Origin: Ferruginibacter sp.
GTDB taxonomy: Bacteria; Bacteroidota; Bacteroidia; Chitinophagales; Chitinophagaceae
Reading direction: 5' to 3'
DNA: 64,000 bases
NCBI GenBank assembly: GCA_014379625.1
Contig: JACMLJ010000065.1
Location: forward strand, 1 to 64,000
The notes beneath the pieces were generated by a model. It did not search any database, had not been told where the DNA came from, and saw nothing but the letters and a program-made list of their open reading frames with translations. Shown piece by piece: positions 1 through 9,841 of this stretch (positions are counted from its first letter, which is position 1; each line of letters starts with the position of its first letter). A program made the position numbers and the translations under genes.

Positions 1-2
1 AA

Positions 3-188
3 CTGCATAAAATAATGAAGGCCGACGGGCCGGAAAGGATTGAACAGGAATGGTGGTTGCAGGAAGGACAACACCGGGATTATTATTGCGTGGAAGATGA
101 AGAGGGGCACAGGTACTGGTTATTCCGCTCCGGGCATTATGATGCCACTAAATCTTATCAATGGTTTATCCATGGATTTTTTGCATAA
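3..188 (+). CDS. imuB: C-terminal fragment of ImuB-like DNA polymerase Y family protein (truncated by window edge)
   Basis: Open frame from the window edge: LHKIMKADGPERIEQEWWLQEGQHRDYYCVEDEEGHRYWLFRSGHYDATKSYQWFIHGFFA*. It resembles ImuB C-termini and lies directly upstream of dnaE2, the usual imuB-dnaE2 order. Confidence 0.75.
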   Translation: MHKIMKADGPERIEQEWWLQEGQHRDYYCVEDEEGHRYWLFRSGHYDATKSYQWFIHGFFA

Positions 189-199
189 AGATTTGAAAT

Positions 200-3100
200 A
201 TGAATTACACAGAATTACAGGTAACCACTAATTTTAGTTTTCTGCGTGGGGCCTCTCACCCTGAAGAGTTGGCAGAACAAGCCGCAACACTTGGATACAA
301 TGAAATAGCCATAACCGACAGAAACAGTTTTGCCGGTATCGTGCGTGCCCATGTTGCTGCTAAAAAAAAAGGCATCCGCATTATCCCCGCCTGCCGCCTC
401 GATCTGCTGGATGGACTCCCCCTGCTGGCCTTTCCAACTAATAGTAAAGCATATTCGCAACTTTGCAACCTGCTCACAACAGGAAACCGGCGTGCAGAAA
501 AAGGGGAATGCCATTTATATAAAGCCGATGTGTACCAGTATGCCAGCGATGTAAAATTTGTTGTGCTGCCACCGGCCGGATTAAACGACCTGTTCAACTT
601 TGATCCAACATTTGCAAATTCATTAAAAGAATATCGTACTGCTTTCGGGGCTGATTTCTATATTGCAGCATCCCGTCGTTACCAGGGAGATGACAGCAAA
701 TATTTATACCGGTTGGCAGCGTTGTCATCACAATTAAATATACCCATGGTAGCAACAAATGATGTGCATTATCATGAAACGGCCCGTCGGCAATTACAGG
801 ATATTGTAACCTGCATACGTGAAAAATGCACCATCTATACCGCAGGTTTTCATTTGCATCCAAATGCCGAAAGATACCTGAAACCGAAAGAAGAAATGCT
901 ACGGTTGTTCAGGCAATATCCCGATGCAATATACCGTACACAGGAAATTACAGCAGCCTGTCAATTCTCATTGGATGAATTAAAATACGAATACCCCGAA
1001 GAGATAACTACAGATGGCCGCAGTCCACAGGAAGAACTTAGTTTTCTTGCCTGGCAGGGTGCCACCCAACATTTTGGAGATTGTATTCCTGAACAAACCA
1101 TTAAGGCAATTCATTATGAATTAGCCTTTATTGAACAAATGAATTATGCAGCCTATTTTCTCACCGTTTATGATATTGTACGCTTTGCCAGGCAGCAGAA
1201 GATTCTTTGCCAGGGCCGTGGTTCTGCGGCCAATTCAACTGTTTGTTATTGTCTTGGCATTACTTCTGTTGATCCTACAAAATTCGATCTGTTGTTTGAA
1301 CGTTTTATTTCTTCCGCCCGCAATGAACCACCGGATATTGACGTGGATTTTGAACATGAACGCCGGGAAGAAGTGATTCAATATATCTATCAAAAATATG
1401 GGCGTGACAGGGCGGCCATTGTTGCTACGGTTACCCAGCAACATCAAAAGGGTGCCATCAGGGATGTAGGAAAAGCGATGGGATTATCGGTGGATACGAT
1501 TAACCGTTTGTCGGGTTCTATCTGGGAATTTACCGACGAATGGTTTGAAGGCAAGCGATTATCCGAACAAGGTATGAACCCCGGCGATCAGCATCTTTGC
1601 AAAGTATTACAGCTTACCAGGGAATTCATGGGCTTTCCACGGCAGTTGGGCCAGCATACGGGAGGCTTTGTAATTACCCGTGGTAAGCTGAGTGACCTGG
1701 TACCAATTATGAATGCACGCATGGAAGACAGAACCTGCATTGAATGGAACAAGGATGATATTGATGCACTGGGTTTTATGAAAATAGATGTGCTGGCATT
1801 GGGCATGCTCACCTGCATCCGCAAAGCTTTTGATATTGCAAAACAACATTATGGTCTTGATCTGACGCTGGCGAATATCCCACAGGATGATCCTGCTGTG
1901 TATGAAATGATCTGCCATGCGGATACCATCGGTGTTTTCCAGATTGAGAGCCGTGCCCAGCAGACCATGTTACCCCGGCTGAAGCCAAGATGCTTTTACG
2001 ACCTGGTGATTGAAGTGGCGATTGTAAGACCCGGACCCATACAGGGCGATATGGTGCACCCCTATTTACGGCGTCGCAATGGAGAAGAACCGGTTGAATA
2101 TCCATCGAAGGAACTGGAAGAAATTTTAGGCCGTACTTTGGGTGTTCCATTATTCCAGGAACAGGCAATGAAGATCGCCATAGTAGCGGCAGGCTTCACA
2201 CCGGCCGAAGCAGATGAATTGCGCCGGAGCATGGCCACTTTTAAAGCGAAAGGGTTGGTCACAAAATTTGAAGAAAAATTGATCAAAGGCATGATGGAAA
2301 GAGGCTATCAACTGGAATACGCCCGGCGTGTTTTTAAACAACTGGAAGGTTTTGGCAGTTATGGTTTTCCTGAAAGCCATGCCGCAAGTTTTGCATTGCT
2401 GGTATATGTGTCGAGCTGGATCAAATGTTATTACCCGGATGTGTTTGGCTGTGCTATACTGAACAGTATGCCGATGGGTTTTTACCAGCCTGCACAGATC
2501 ATTGGTGATGCAGGCAAACATGGGGTAGAACTGAGACCGGTTGATATCAACTATTCGGTGTGGGATAATCAACTGGAAGAAAAATCAGGTAAGTATTGTG
2601 TACTTCGTCTTGGCTTCAGGCAGGTGAAAGGTTTGCGACAGGATGATATAAAGATATTGCTAACTGGCAGAAAAAAAATGTACAACAGTATCAATGAGCT
2701 CCGTGATATTGCTATACCGGAAACGGCGCTGGAGAAATTAGCGGATGCAGATGCATTCAGGTCTATTGGTCTTGATCGCCGCCAGGCATTGTGGGAAGTA
2801 TCTACCAAAGACCGGCCGGTTGCATTATTTTCCGGTCAGCCTGCAACAGATGCACAAGGAGAAAACATATCCCTCCCCGTTATGACCATATCCGAACATG
2901 TGGTACATGATTATGCTGCCACTGCATTGTCTTTAAAAGCACACCCGGTAAGTTTTGTAAGAGAAAAACTTGACCAGCTTCATATTCTGTCAGCTAAACA
3001 ACTATCCACGTTTAAAGATGGTGCATTTGTAAAAGTTGCCGGGCTTGTTTTGGTGAGGCAACGGCCCGGAACAGCAGGCGGTATTTGTTTTATGACCATT

Positions 3101-3421
3101 GAAGACGAAACAGGGTTTGCCAACCTGGTTATTTTTCCGGACCTCTTTGAAAAATTTAGAAAGGAAATTTTACAATCGCGGCTCATCATGGTGGAAGGTA
3201 AGTTACAAATTGAAGGAGAAGTGATTCATGTGATCGTAAAGCGTTGTTATAATTTTTCTCCTTTGTTGAGAACCCTTACCCCGGAAAATACTGAAACCCT
3301 GCCCCTGTTAACCCTGGCATACCCGGATGAAAAATCTATTCCGCCGGGTTTGGACAAGCGGTCGCAGGTAAGGGAAAATACAGAGAAAAAGATTTTTCCG
3401 GGGGGAAGGAATTTTAAGTGA
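200..3421 (+). CDS. dnaE2: Error-prone DNA polymerase DnaE2 (PHP domain, C-family polymerase alpha)
   Basis: 1073 aa ORF; PHP N-terminus (YTELQVTTNFSFLRGASHPEELAEQAATLGYNEIAITDRNSFAGIVRA), catalytic PPDIDVDFEHERREEVIQYIYQKYGRDRAA, C-terminal OB-fold region. Confidence 0.95.
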   Translation: MNYTELQVTTNFSFLRGASHPEELAEQAATLGYNEIAITDRNSFAGIVRAHVAAKKKGIRIIPACRLDLLDGLPLLAFPTNSKAYSQLCNLLTTGNRRAEKGECHLYKADVYQYASDVKFVVLPPAGLNDLFNFDPTFANSLKEYRTAFGADFYIAASRRYQGDDSKYLYRLAALSSQLNIPMVATNDVHYHETARRQLQDIVTCIREKCTIYTAGFHLHPNAERYLKPKEEMLRLFRQYPDAIYRTQEITAACQFSLDELKYEYPEEITTDGRSPQEELSFLAWQGATQHFGDCIPEQTIKAIHYELAFIEQMNYAAYFLTVYDIVRFARQQKILCQGRGSAANSTVCYCLGITSVDPTKFDLLFERFISSARNEPPDIDVDFEHERREEVIQYIYQKYGRDRAAIVATVTQQHQKGAIRDVGKAMGLSVDTINRLSGSIWEFTDEWFEGKRLSEQGMNPGDQHLCKVLQLTREFMGFPRQLGQHTGGFVITRGKLSDLVPIMNARMEDRTCIEWNKDDIDALGFMKIDVLALGMLTCIRKAFDIAKQHYGLDLTLANIPQDDPAVYEMICHADTIGVFQIESRAQQTMLPRLKPRCFYDLVIEVAIVRPGPIQGDMVHPYLRRRNGEEPVEYPSKELEEILGRTLGVPLFQEQAMKIAIVAAGFTPAEADELRRSMATFKAKGLVTKFEEKLIKGMMERGYQLEYARRVFKQLEGFGSYGFPESHAASFALLVYVSSWIKCYYPDVFGCAILNSMPMGFYQPAQIIGDAGKHGVELRPVDINYSVWDNQLEEKSGKYCVLRLGFRQVKGLRQDDIKILLTGRKKMYNSINELRDIAIPETALEKLADADAFRSIGLDRRQALWEVSTKDRPVALFSGQPATDAQGENISLPVMTISEHVVHDYAATALSLKAHPVSFVREKLDQLHILSAKQLSTFKDGAFVKVAGLVLVRQRPGTAGGICFMTIEDETGFANLVIFPDLFEKFRKEILQSRLIMVEGKLQIEGEVIHVIVKRCYNFSPLLRTLTPENTETLPLLTLAYPDEKSIPPGLDKRSQVRENTEKKIFPGGRNFK
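3235..3421 (+). repeat. Direct repeat copy 1: in-frame 3' end of dnaE2
   Basis: cgtaaagcgttgttataatttttctccttt...aagatttttccggggggaaggaattttaagtga matches 5171..5357 closely. Confidence 0.95.
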
Positions 3422-3494
3422 TCGTGTTGACAAAATGTGCAACAAAACCCGGAATTTTAAAATGTAGCCAGACCCATGTTACATGAAAACTGCT

Positions 3495-4757
3495 TTATTC
3501 CAACCAAAATGCATCAGACATTCTTTCCTGTTCCGCAGCAGTAATTTTATATTTCTTCGCCAGCTTTTTCCAACCTGCTACAGCATTGATTACTTCCTTT
3601 ATTATTTGATTGGCATCTTGCTGGCTTAAACGAAAGAAGTTCGCAACTTCTAACGCTAAATCAAGATCAAGTGAATTATCATGCTCACTTATATTTAAGC
3701 TCAATCCTTTTCCGAACTCATTTGGATTGATATCGTATGCAGGAGAAAGTATCCAGCCGGTATTGGTAAGCAGAAAACCATGGTTACGTAAATGGTCATC
3801 CGTGTTTTTTACACAAATGCTGAAAACAATTCTCCGCCACAATTGTACCAGGTTATTTGTTATATCAGCGCCATGTCTTGTTATAAATTCTACCAATTCC
3901 AGGTAACTTACCCCGCTTGAATTTTCACCATCGCTATGCCCCAATAAGGTCATCGCCGAAGCAAAGTGAATTCTTTCACCTGCTGCAGTTCTGTCGAAAC
4001 GCTTGGTAAGAAAAGTATGATAACTACTATTGAATTTTTGAATCCTGCCGGGTGCTGCATTGATACCAGCATTTAACGCAAGTTGATTTACAACCATTTC
4101 CCAGGCAGCTATATCCTTATCATCATTCCTGCTGGGAAATTTTGCAATCCACAAATTATGCTCCGTGTCTGTTACACTTGCTTTAGGCCTGGCACCGCCC
4201 AAAGAAGAACCAGGAGCGATCAGCATACCAATCCATTTTAAATAATCAGGGTCATCAATATTGCCCTCTTCAAATTTTAAACTTGCTTCTTCGAGATCCC
4301 TGAGCATTGCCCATGGTGGCGAGGCCATCTCTTTATTGTCATTTAAAAAAGGACCTTGCGGTGCTGTTTTAAAACGCAGGGCGCCCATTCTGTGTCTGTC
4401 AAATACGCCTAACAAAAAATCTGACTCTACTAATTTTTTGGGGGCTCGCTTTTCAATTCTTGCTATTGCAGCTTCTCTTCTCTGCATTAATACCCGTCCC
4501 CACCGATCAGGGCAGGAATCCAGGAAAACACCAAAGTTTTCTTTTTCATTTCTGGGATAATAGGCTCCGGAATAGAACTGCATATCCGGATCAATCATTT
4601 GTGAAAAACCAGTCCTAAGCCATTCATTAGCATACTCAAAAGAAAATACTTCTTTACCTCTGCCTGTTACGGCAATTAACATCCCCATCACAACAGGTTC
4701 ATCCAATCCTTGCCAGTGGGCATATACCTGTATTTCTATTCTTTCTTTTGCCATCAC
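3495..4757 (-). CDS. hipA: HipA-family serine/threonine kinase toxin
   Basis: 420 aa; HipA-like motifs GGARPKASV, LWIAKFPSRNDDKDIAAWEMVVNQLA, KNTDDHLRNHGFLL, LSPAYDINPN. Directly downstream of a HipB-like HTH gene. Confidence 0.92.
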   Translation of the reverse strand: MMAKERIEIQVYAHWQGLDEPVVMGMLIAVTGRGKEVFSFEYANEWLRTGFSQMIDPDMQFYSGAYYPRNEKENFGVFLDSCPDRWGRVLMQRREAAIARIEKRAPKKLVESDFLLGVFDRHRMGALRFKTAPQGPFLNDNKEMASPPWAMLRDLEEASLKFEEGNIDDPDYLKWIGMLIAPGSSLGGARPKASVTDTEHNLWIAKFPSRNDDKDIAAWEMVVNQLALNAGINAAPGRIQKFNSSYHTFLTKRFDRTAAGERIHFASAMTLLGHSDGENSSGVSYLELVEFITRHGADITNNLVQLWRRIVFSICVKNTDDHLRNHGFLLTNTGWILSPAYDINPNEFGKGLSLNISEHDNSLDLDLALEVANFFRLSQQDANQIIKEVINAVAGWKKLAKKYKITAAEQERMSDAFWLE

Positions 4758-5068
4758 TATAATTTTTTGGGGGCCCTTTGCTTTACATTCAATCCTGCAT
4801 CCTGTAGTTTCCTGCCTAAGACATCATCTGCTCCTACTTTTAGCAGGTCTTTTTCCAGGTTTAGTACAAATAGCACCTGGGCACATGATGCCAAAGAAAC
4901 GCCGGGTATTCCTTTTTCTATAGACAACAATGTAGGCCGGCTAATACCAGCCCGTTCTGCTACCTGCTCTGCACTTAGTTTTCTTCGCAAACGGGCCAGC
5001 TTAATATTTTCACCCAATTCTTTTAAAATCCTGCTTATAGATGGAAGTAATATTTCTTTGCTTTTCAT
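4757..5068 (-). CDS. hipB: HipB-like XRE/HTH antitoxin
   Basis: 103 aa with HTH (LGENIKLARLRRKLSAEQVAERAGISRPTLLSIEKG); its stop overlaps the hipA start region. Confidence 0.88.
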   Translation of the reverse strand: MKSKEILLPSISRILKELGENIKLARLRRKLSAEQVAERAGISRPTLLSIEKGIPGVSLASCAQVLFVLNLEKDLLKVGADDVLGRKLQDAGLNVKQRAPKKL

Positions 5069-5072
5069 AACA

Positions 5073-5120
5073 GTAAATATAATTTACAAAATTAGGCATT
5101 TTTGTAAAGTAAAATTTACA
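5073..5120. promoter_or_regulatory. Two inverted repeats upstream of hipBA, candidate antitoxin operators
   Basis: GTAAA-tataa-TTTAC at 5073..5087 and TGTAAA-gtaaaa-TTTACA at 5103..5120, just upstream of the hipB start at 5068. Confidence 0.55.
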
Positions 5121-5170
5121 TTAAGTGAGTTTTATCAAATTATACTTTTATACGGTGCTAATTGCTGATT

Positions 5171-5357
5171 CGTAAAGCGTTGTTATAATTTTTCTCCTTT
5201 ATTGAGAACCCTAACCCCCGGCAAATAATGAAAACCTGCCCCTGTTAACCCAGGCATACCCTGATGAAAAATCTATTCCGCCCGGGTTGGACAAGCGGTC
5301 GCAGGTAAGGGAAAATGCAGAGAAAAAGATTTTTCCGGGGGGAAGGAATTTCAAGTA
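5171..5357 (+). pseudogene. Direct repeat copy 2: degenerate, start-less copy of the dnaE2 3' end
   Basis: Near-identical to 3235..3421 with small indels (e.g. ctaacccccggcaaataatgaaaacctg versus cttaccccggaaaatactgaaaccctg) that break the frame. Confidence 0.93.
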
Positions 5358-5541
5358 ATAGCATGCTTATGATACCAGCTTTTGTTTTTCATAGCATCAT
5401 CGTTGCGTCGCAATCCTTTCATCAGCATACCTGCGGGCAACATTTTATTTTCAGCTTTTAATATATACTCAACGAAGGGCAGGTAAAATAATATCCCGCG
5501 AATGATTACTGAGCGTTTTAAATGTTTTAGCGGTTATAGGA

Positions 5542-6078
5542 TTATGCAGTTGCGACAACCCTTTCTTTCTTTTTCAAAAGCAAGGCACTGATCAACGAAA
5601 CAGCCAGGCCTACCGGAAGAATTTCTGAATAGGTAAGCAGCGCATTAAAAAACGGGTTCTTATACATTTCGCCGAACTTAGCCATTGCTGCACTTTGTTT
5701 GGCTATCTCTGCCTGGCCGGCCCCGGATGCTTTTAGTTTTTCCAATACATGCGCACTGTATTTTTCAGCAAAATCGGGTATGAAGAAATAGTAATCGATC
5801 AGCCAGACAATCACATACATGGTAGATGCGATGAGGGTGATATATAACCCTACCCGGAAAGCTTTACCGAAAGATATTTCTCCTCCATTGTGTTTATCCC
5901 TCGTAATTTTGGTTCCCACAAAAATTAGTGAAAAAGCAAGGATCATGAGGGTGTAGCCATAGAGCATGCCGTTATTGAAATCAATATCACCCGCTTTACC
6001 CAATATCATCAGGCCGATAAACAGTGAAGTGCTGATCAGCCCGGCAATCAATCCACAAATAAGAATAGTTTTTTTCAT
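5542..6078 (-). CDS. DUF4199-like membrane protein
   Basis: 178 aa with several TM segments; MKKTILICGLIAGLISTSLFIGLMI... GGEISFGKAFRVGLYITLIASTMYVIVW. Confidence 0.75.
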   Translation of the reverse strand: MKKTILICGLIAGLISTSLFIGLMILGKAGDIDFNNGMLYGYTLMILAFSLIFVGTKITRDKHNGGEISFGKAFRVGLYITLIASTMYVIVWLIDYYFFIPDFAEKYSAHVLEKLKASGAGQAEIAKQSAAMAKFGEMYKNPFFNALLTYSEILPVGLAVSLISALLLKKKERVVATA

Positions 6079-6194
6079 TTGATTTGTTTTAGTTAGAAGA
6101 TGACCGTAAAATTGGTGCTCCAGCTTTAGATTGGACTCATACTTTCGGGTGATTTTGACGTTCTACGCCTTTTTCACCTATAAGGATGAACGCA

Positions 6195-6671
6195 TCAGGC
6201 CAAAAGGCCGGTTCTTTTTGCTTTCTCAATGGCCTGGGTTCTTCGTTTCACCTCTAACTTTTCAAATAACCTCGATGAGTGGGTTTTGATGGTATTCACT
6301 GATAAATATAAACGGGAAGCGATCTCCTGGTTACTTAAACCTTCAGACATTAATGACAATACCTCCCACTCGCGTTTGCTGATGCCGTGGGTGAGGAGCA
6401 GTTTTTCATCAGGAACAAAATCTCCGGCAGGCTTGCTTATGTATATCTCTTTTTCAATAATTATGGTTTCGGTTTTTGGCTTGCTTAATTTGATGGCCAG
6501 CCAAATACCCAGGCTGGTAAATATGAGGGCAATTACGCCAATATAAACTTCAAAAGCATGGTCCATGATCACAAAACGGAATTCCAGCCATTTCAAAAAT
6601 AAAAGGATACCGGCGAGCGATGCGCCATAGAGGATAACCAGTTTGTTTTTCGAAAACATTTTGCCAAACAT
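6195..6671 (-). CDS. LuxR-type helix-turn-helix transcriptional regulator with N-terminal TM segments
   Basis: 158 aa; C-terminal [57 protein letters not shown] is a LuxR HTH; two hydrophobic segments at the N-terminus. Confidence 0.88.
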   Translation of the reverse strand: MFGKMFSKNKLVILYGASLAGILLFLKWLEFRFVIMDHAFEVYIGVIALIFTSLGIWLAIKLSKPKTETIIIEKEIYISKPAGDFVPDEKLLLTHGISKREWEVLSLMSEGLSNQEIASRLYLSVNTIKTHSSRLFEKLEVKRRTQAIEKAKRTGLLA

Positions 6672-7215
6672 GCCAGGTCTGATTTTTTGAAAAGATAAAT
6701 AAATTTAAGCAATAGAGGAGTTTGGCTTCAATATAAAACACCACAATTAATTGAAATAATATCACTTAATTCAAAATCGTTATTGCAATGTGCATTTCAA
6801 TTAACGCTACCGTTTGATGCAAATGGACGGTGGATAAACCGCACATGACTCCCAGTCGTGGCTGGTGTTCCAACCAGTCAGGGACAAAGGCATCAATAAA
6901 ACCTGTTTTTGCTTATTCTATCGTTTTATCCTGGAATGCACCTGCAAAGCCAATTACAGGAACCTTTTAATTGCCACGGTTACAACCCTCAATGCAGATT
7001 GCGGTGCAGTAAATGACCAACCAGCTTTTCATGGTTTTTAATTTTTAATCCGGTCAAATAATCAAATTTGTTTATTGTAAAATACTAAATTAAAAATAGG
7101 GAATATTTTAATTGACAATTGATAATATGCTGGTGGAAAGGTGTGCAATTTTGATAAAAACCAAGTTGTATTTATATTGGTTTTTTTGTACATTAGCCCC
7201 CTAAATCAAAAAATT

Positions 7216-7875
7216 ATGAAAAAAATAATCATTGCCTTCTGTACCGTTTCCTTCCTGCTGGCCTGCAACAGTGAAGACAAATCCGGTGCAAAAACTGAAG
7301 AAGCAAAAATGGATTCAACCACTACGGTTTCAAAAGAAAAGTCTGACGAATGGGTGCCTGTTGATTCTGCCACTGCTATGAAATCGATGATGGAAGCCGG
7401 CACACCGGGTCAGCAACATACTATGCTGGCAAAAAGTGATGGAAAATGGACGGCCGAAACCACCATGTGGATGGCGCCCGGTGCGCCCCCAATGGTGGCC
7501 AAAAGCAGCGCTGTAAATAAAATGGTGCTCGGGGGCCGCTACCAGCAAACAAGCTTCAAAGGGGATTTTATGGGTATGCCTTTTGAAGGCTCCAGCACTA
7601 CCGGCTACGACAATGCTAAAAAAATGTATTTTACTACCTGGATGGATAATATGAGTACGGGTTTGATGAACATGGAAGGCACTTGGGATGAAGCTTCGAA
7701 ATCCATAAATTTTAAAGGCAAAATGCTCTGCCCCGCCAATGGTAAAGAATGTGAAATGAGGGAAGTGTACAAATTTGTGGATGATAATACGCAGGTGATG
7801 GAAATGTACGGCCCGGATATGAAAACCGGGAAAGAATACAAAAGCATGGAAATAAAATTTGTAAAAAGTAAATAA
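7216..7875 (+). CDS. DUF1579-like lipoprotein
   Basis: Likely start at the internal ATG 7216 (MKKIIIAFCTVSFLLACNSEDK, lipobox LLAC); GGRYQQTSFKGDFMGMPFEGSSTTGYDNAKKMYFTTWMDNMSTG is DUF1579-like. Confidence 0.85.
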   Translation: MKKIIIAFCTVSFLLACNSEDKSGAKTEEAKMDSTTTVSKEKSDEWVPVDSATAMKSMMEAGTPGQQHTMLAKSDGKWTAETTMWMAPGAPPMVAKSSAVNKMVLGGRYQQTSFKGDFMGMPFEGSSTTGYDNAKKMYFTTWMDNMSTGLMNMEGTWDEASKSINFKGKMLCPANGKECEMREVYKFVDDNTQVMEMYGPDMKTGKEYKSMEIKFVKSK

Positions 7876-7895
7876 GTATTTGAAAGTTATTATTA

Positions 7896-7928
7896 AACAG
7901 GCTGCCTATTTTAAGGCAGCCTGTTTTC
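7896..7928 (+). terminator. Rho-independent terminator after the DUF1579 gene
   Basis: aaacaggctgcc-tatttta-ggcagcctgttttctttt: strong stem followed by T-rich tract. Confidence 0.85.
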
Positions 7929-7954
7929 TTTTCTTTTTAGGCCCCGTCCATGCG

Positions 7955-8460
7955 TGATTACAATGGCCTTAATTTCTATACAATATCGCCCGGCATTATG
8001 CCGCCTCCTTTCGGGGATGCTGGTTTGCGTTCGAGGTAAGCAATCCTTCTTTAATTTAAATTTCCCTGGTATGCTGATAGTGCTACAGGTTTGAATGCTT
8101 CTATTTGGGTAATCATCTTTTAGTATAGTTTGGCAATTTTACCTGCCGTTGCTGTGATGGCATATTTGTTTGCTCCTTTGGCTTTCATTCGTTGAAAATA
8201 ATCTCCTAACCAATGATCACTTTTTTATACTGCATTGGGGCATACTTAAAGGATAATACTGCGGTATTAGTTTTCTTTTTCAATACATGACTGCTGATCT
8301 GTTTACCGCCAGATATTTTATTATTGAGGCGCAGGTTTAGCAGCCAATAAATCTTTTATCGGTTTTCCATTTGTATAATCAGTGAATACCATTCGCAATT
8401 TTGAAGATAGGGATGCAAAACAATTGCTTTCCAGGTTTGAAATTCACTTCTTTCCATTCC
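7955..8460 (-). pseudogene. Decayed IS110-like transposase C-terminal region
   Basis: Minus-strand translation with stops/frameshifts: LRLNNKISGGKQISSHVLKKKTNTAVLSFKYAPMQYKKSDHWLGDYFQRMKAKGANKYAITATAGKIAKLY*KMITQIEAFKPVALSAYQGNLN*RRIAYLERK. Confidence 0.65.
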
Positions 8461-8476
8461 CTCCTAATTTCTAAAA

Positions 8477-9571
8477 ATGATATCTCCGGAAATTAAAAAT
8501 AATATCTCCCGAATTATTCCCTTTGGTATAATCTGGTTGATCTTTAGCATTGTTTATTCTCTACTCGAAAGAGGGCTTCTTGGCGATCTTAATAATTACC
8601 CGTCAACAGGAAATCCTTACAGTTTTAGCAGAACTATTTTTATTACGGCAACTACTGCACTTATAACGGGATTAATCATTGGAACTATTGAAATACTCTA
8701 TCTCAATAAGTTATTCCTCCAACAGGGTTTCGTCAAAAAGATTGTGTATAAGACAACAATATATTGTGCAGTAATTATTTCTTTTCTTTTGATAAACACG
8801 CTAATTTATAATTCTATTGAACTTAAAACAGATGTTTTTAATCAACTGGCGTGGAATAACGTTTGGGCATTTTTCTCAAGCTATGCCTTTTGGAGTGTTG
8901 AAGTGTACATCGCTGCGATAATTGGTATTTCTCTTTTTTATACTGAAGTCAGTGGTAACCTTGGCCAGGGTGTTCTTAATAATTTTTTTACCGGAAAGTA
9001 CCATACACCCGTAGAGGAGGAAAGGATTTTTATGTTTTTAGATATGAAATCTTCTACCGCTATAGCTGAAAAACTCGGTCATATTAAATACTTCAGCATG
9101 CTTAGGGATTATTACTCCGATTTATCTAATCCAATTATTAAATATTCAGGAGAAATTTATCAGTATGTGGGTGATGAAATTGTTGTGTCATGGAAGCTCA
9201 AAAACGGACTGGAAAACAATAATTGCATTCACTGTTTTTTTGCTATGAAGGCGGCAATCAAAAAACAAAGTAAAAAATACATTGATGAATTTGGTTTATT
9301 ACCTGAATTCAAAGCAGGGTTTCACTTTGGAAAAGTGACCACAGGGGAAATAGGCGTTATCAAAAAGGATATCATATTCACTGGTGACGTACTTAATACG
9401 ACTGCACGTGTACAAGGACTTTGCAATACTTATAAAGCTGACATACTTATTTCCGATTGTTTGATGAATAAGCTTCACCTTAGTTCTCAATTTAAAATCA
9501 AAGCATTGGGGGAAAATGAGTTGAAAGGAAGAAACGAAAAGATAAATTTATTTACTATTATGCCGTTTTAA
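8477..9571 (+). CDS. Membrane-anchored class III adenylate/guanylate cyclase
   Basis: 364 aa; N-terminal TM helices; cyclase catalytic domain RIFMFLDMKSSTAIAEKLGHIKYFSMLRDYY...YQYVGDEIVVSW...GFHFGKVTTGEIGVIKKDIIFTGDVLNTTARVQGLC. Confidence 0.93.
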   Translation: MISPEIKNNISRIIPFGIIWLIFSIVYSLLERGLLGDLNNYPSTGNPYSFSRTIFITATTALITGLIIGTIEILYLNKLFLQQGFVKKIVYKTTIYCAVIISFLLINTLIYNSIELKTDVFNQLAWNNVWAFFSSYAFWSVEVYIAAIIGISLFYTEVSGNLGQGVLNNFFTGKYHTPVEEERIFMFLDMKSSTAIAEKLGHIKYFSMLRDYYSDLSNPIIKYSGEIYQYVGDEIVVSWKLKNGLENNNCIHCFFAMKAAIKKQSKKYIDEFGLLPEFKAGFHFGKVTTGEIGVIKKDIIFTGDVLNTTARVQGLCNTYKADILISDCLMNKLHLSSQFKIKALGENELKGRNEKINLFTIMPF

Positions 9572-9598
9572 AATATTAATTCATGAAGTGTTCAAGTA

Positions 9599-9841
9599 AT
9601 GTTGAAAATGCCTGTTACATACACAAAGAACTCAACTGTTGGAGCGCAACAGAATTACAAGAAATTTCAGGCTACACAAATGGACGACTTTATCAGTGTA
9701 ATTGAGAAAGCAAAAAAGACTTGCGAAAACGCAGGGGAGACAATATCCAATCATTTTGCCGACATGAGCAAAATGACAGGTTTAGCTAAAGGTGCTCAAT
9801 GCGAAATTCCTGATATTGCTTTGACGAGGTATGCCTGCTAT
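9599..9841 (+). pseudogene. DinD-like (DNA-damage-inducible protein D) N-terminal remnant
   Basis: ISVIEKAKKTCENAGETISNHFADMSKMTGLAKGAQCEIPDIALTRYACY resembles the conserved DinD N-terminal region and then stops; following sequence is degenerate. Confidence 0.6.

Noticed and set aside
215-3189. Many antisense or out-of-frame ORFs inside dnaE2 (e.g. 215..514, 1809..2168, 2150..2572)
   Set aside because: They overlap a long gene with clear homology and show no recognisable domains or plausible composition.
5360-5520. Minus-strand coding-like tail LFYLPFVEYILKAENKMLPAGMLMKGLRRNDDAMKNKSWYHKHAIT
   Set aside because: No start or upstream frame, and family not recognised; too weak to call as a gene.
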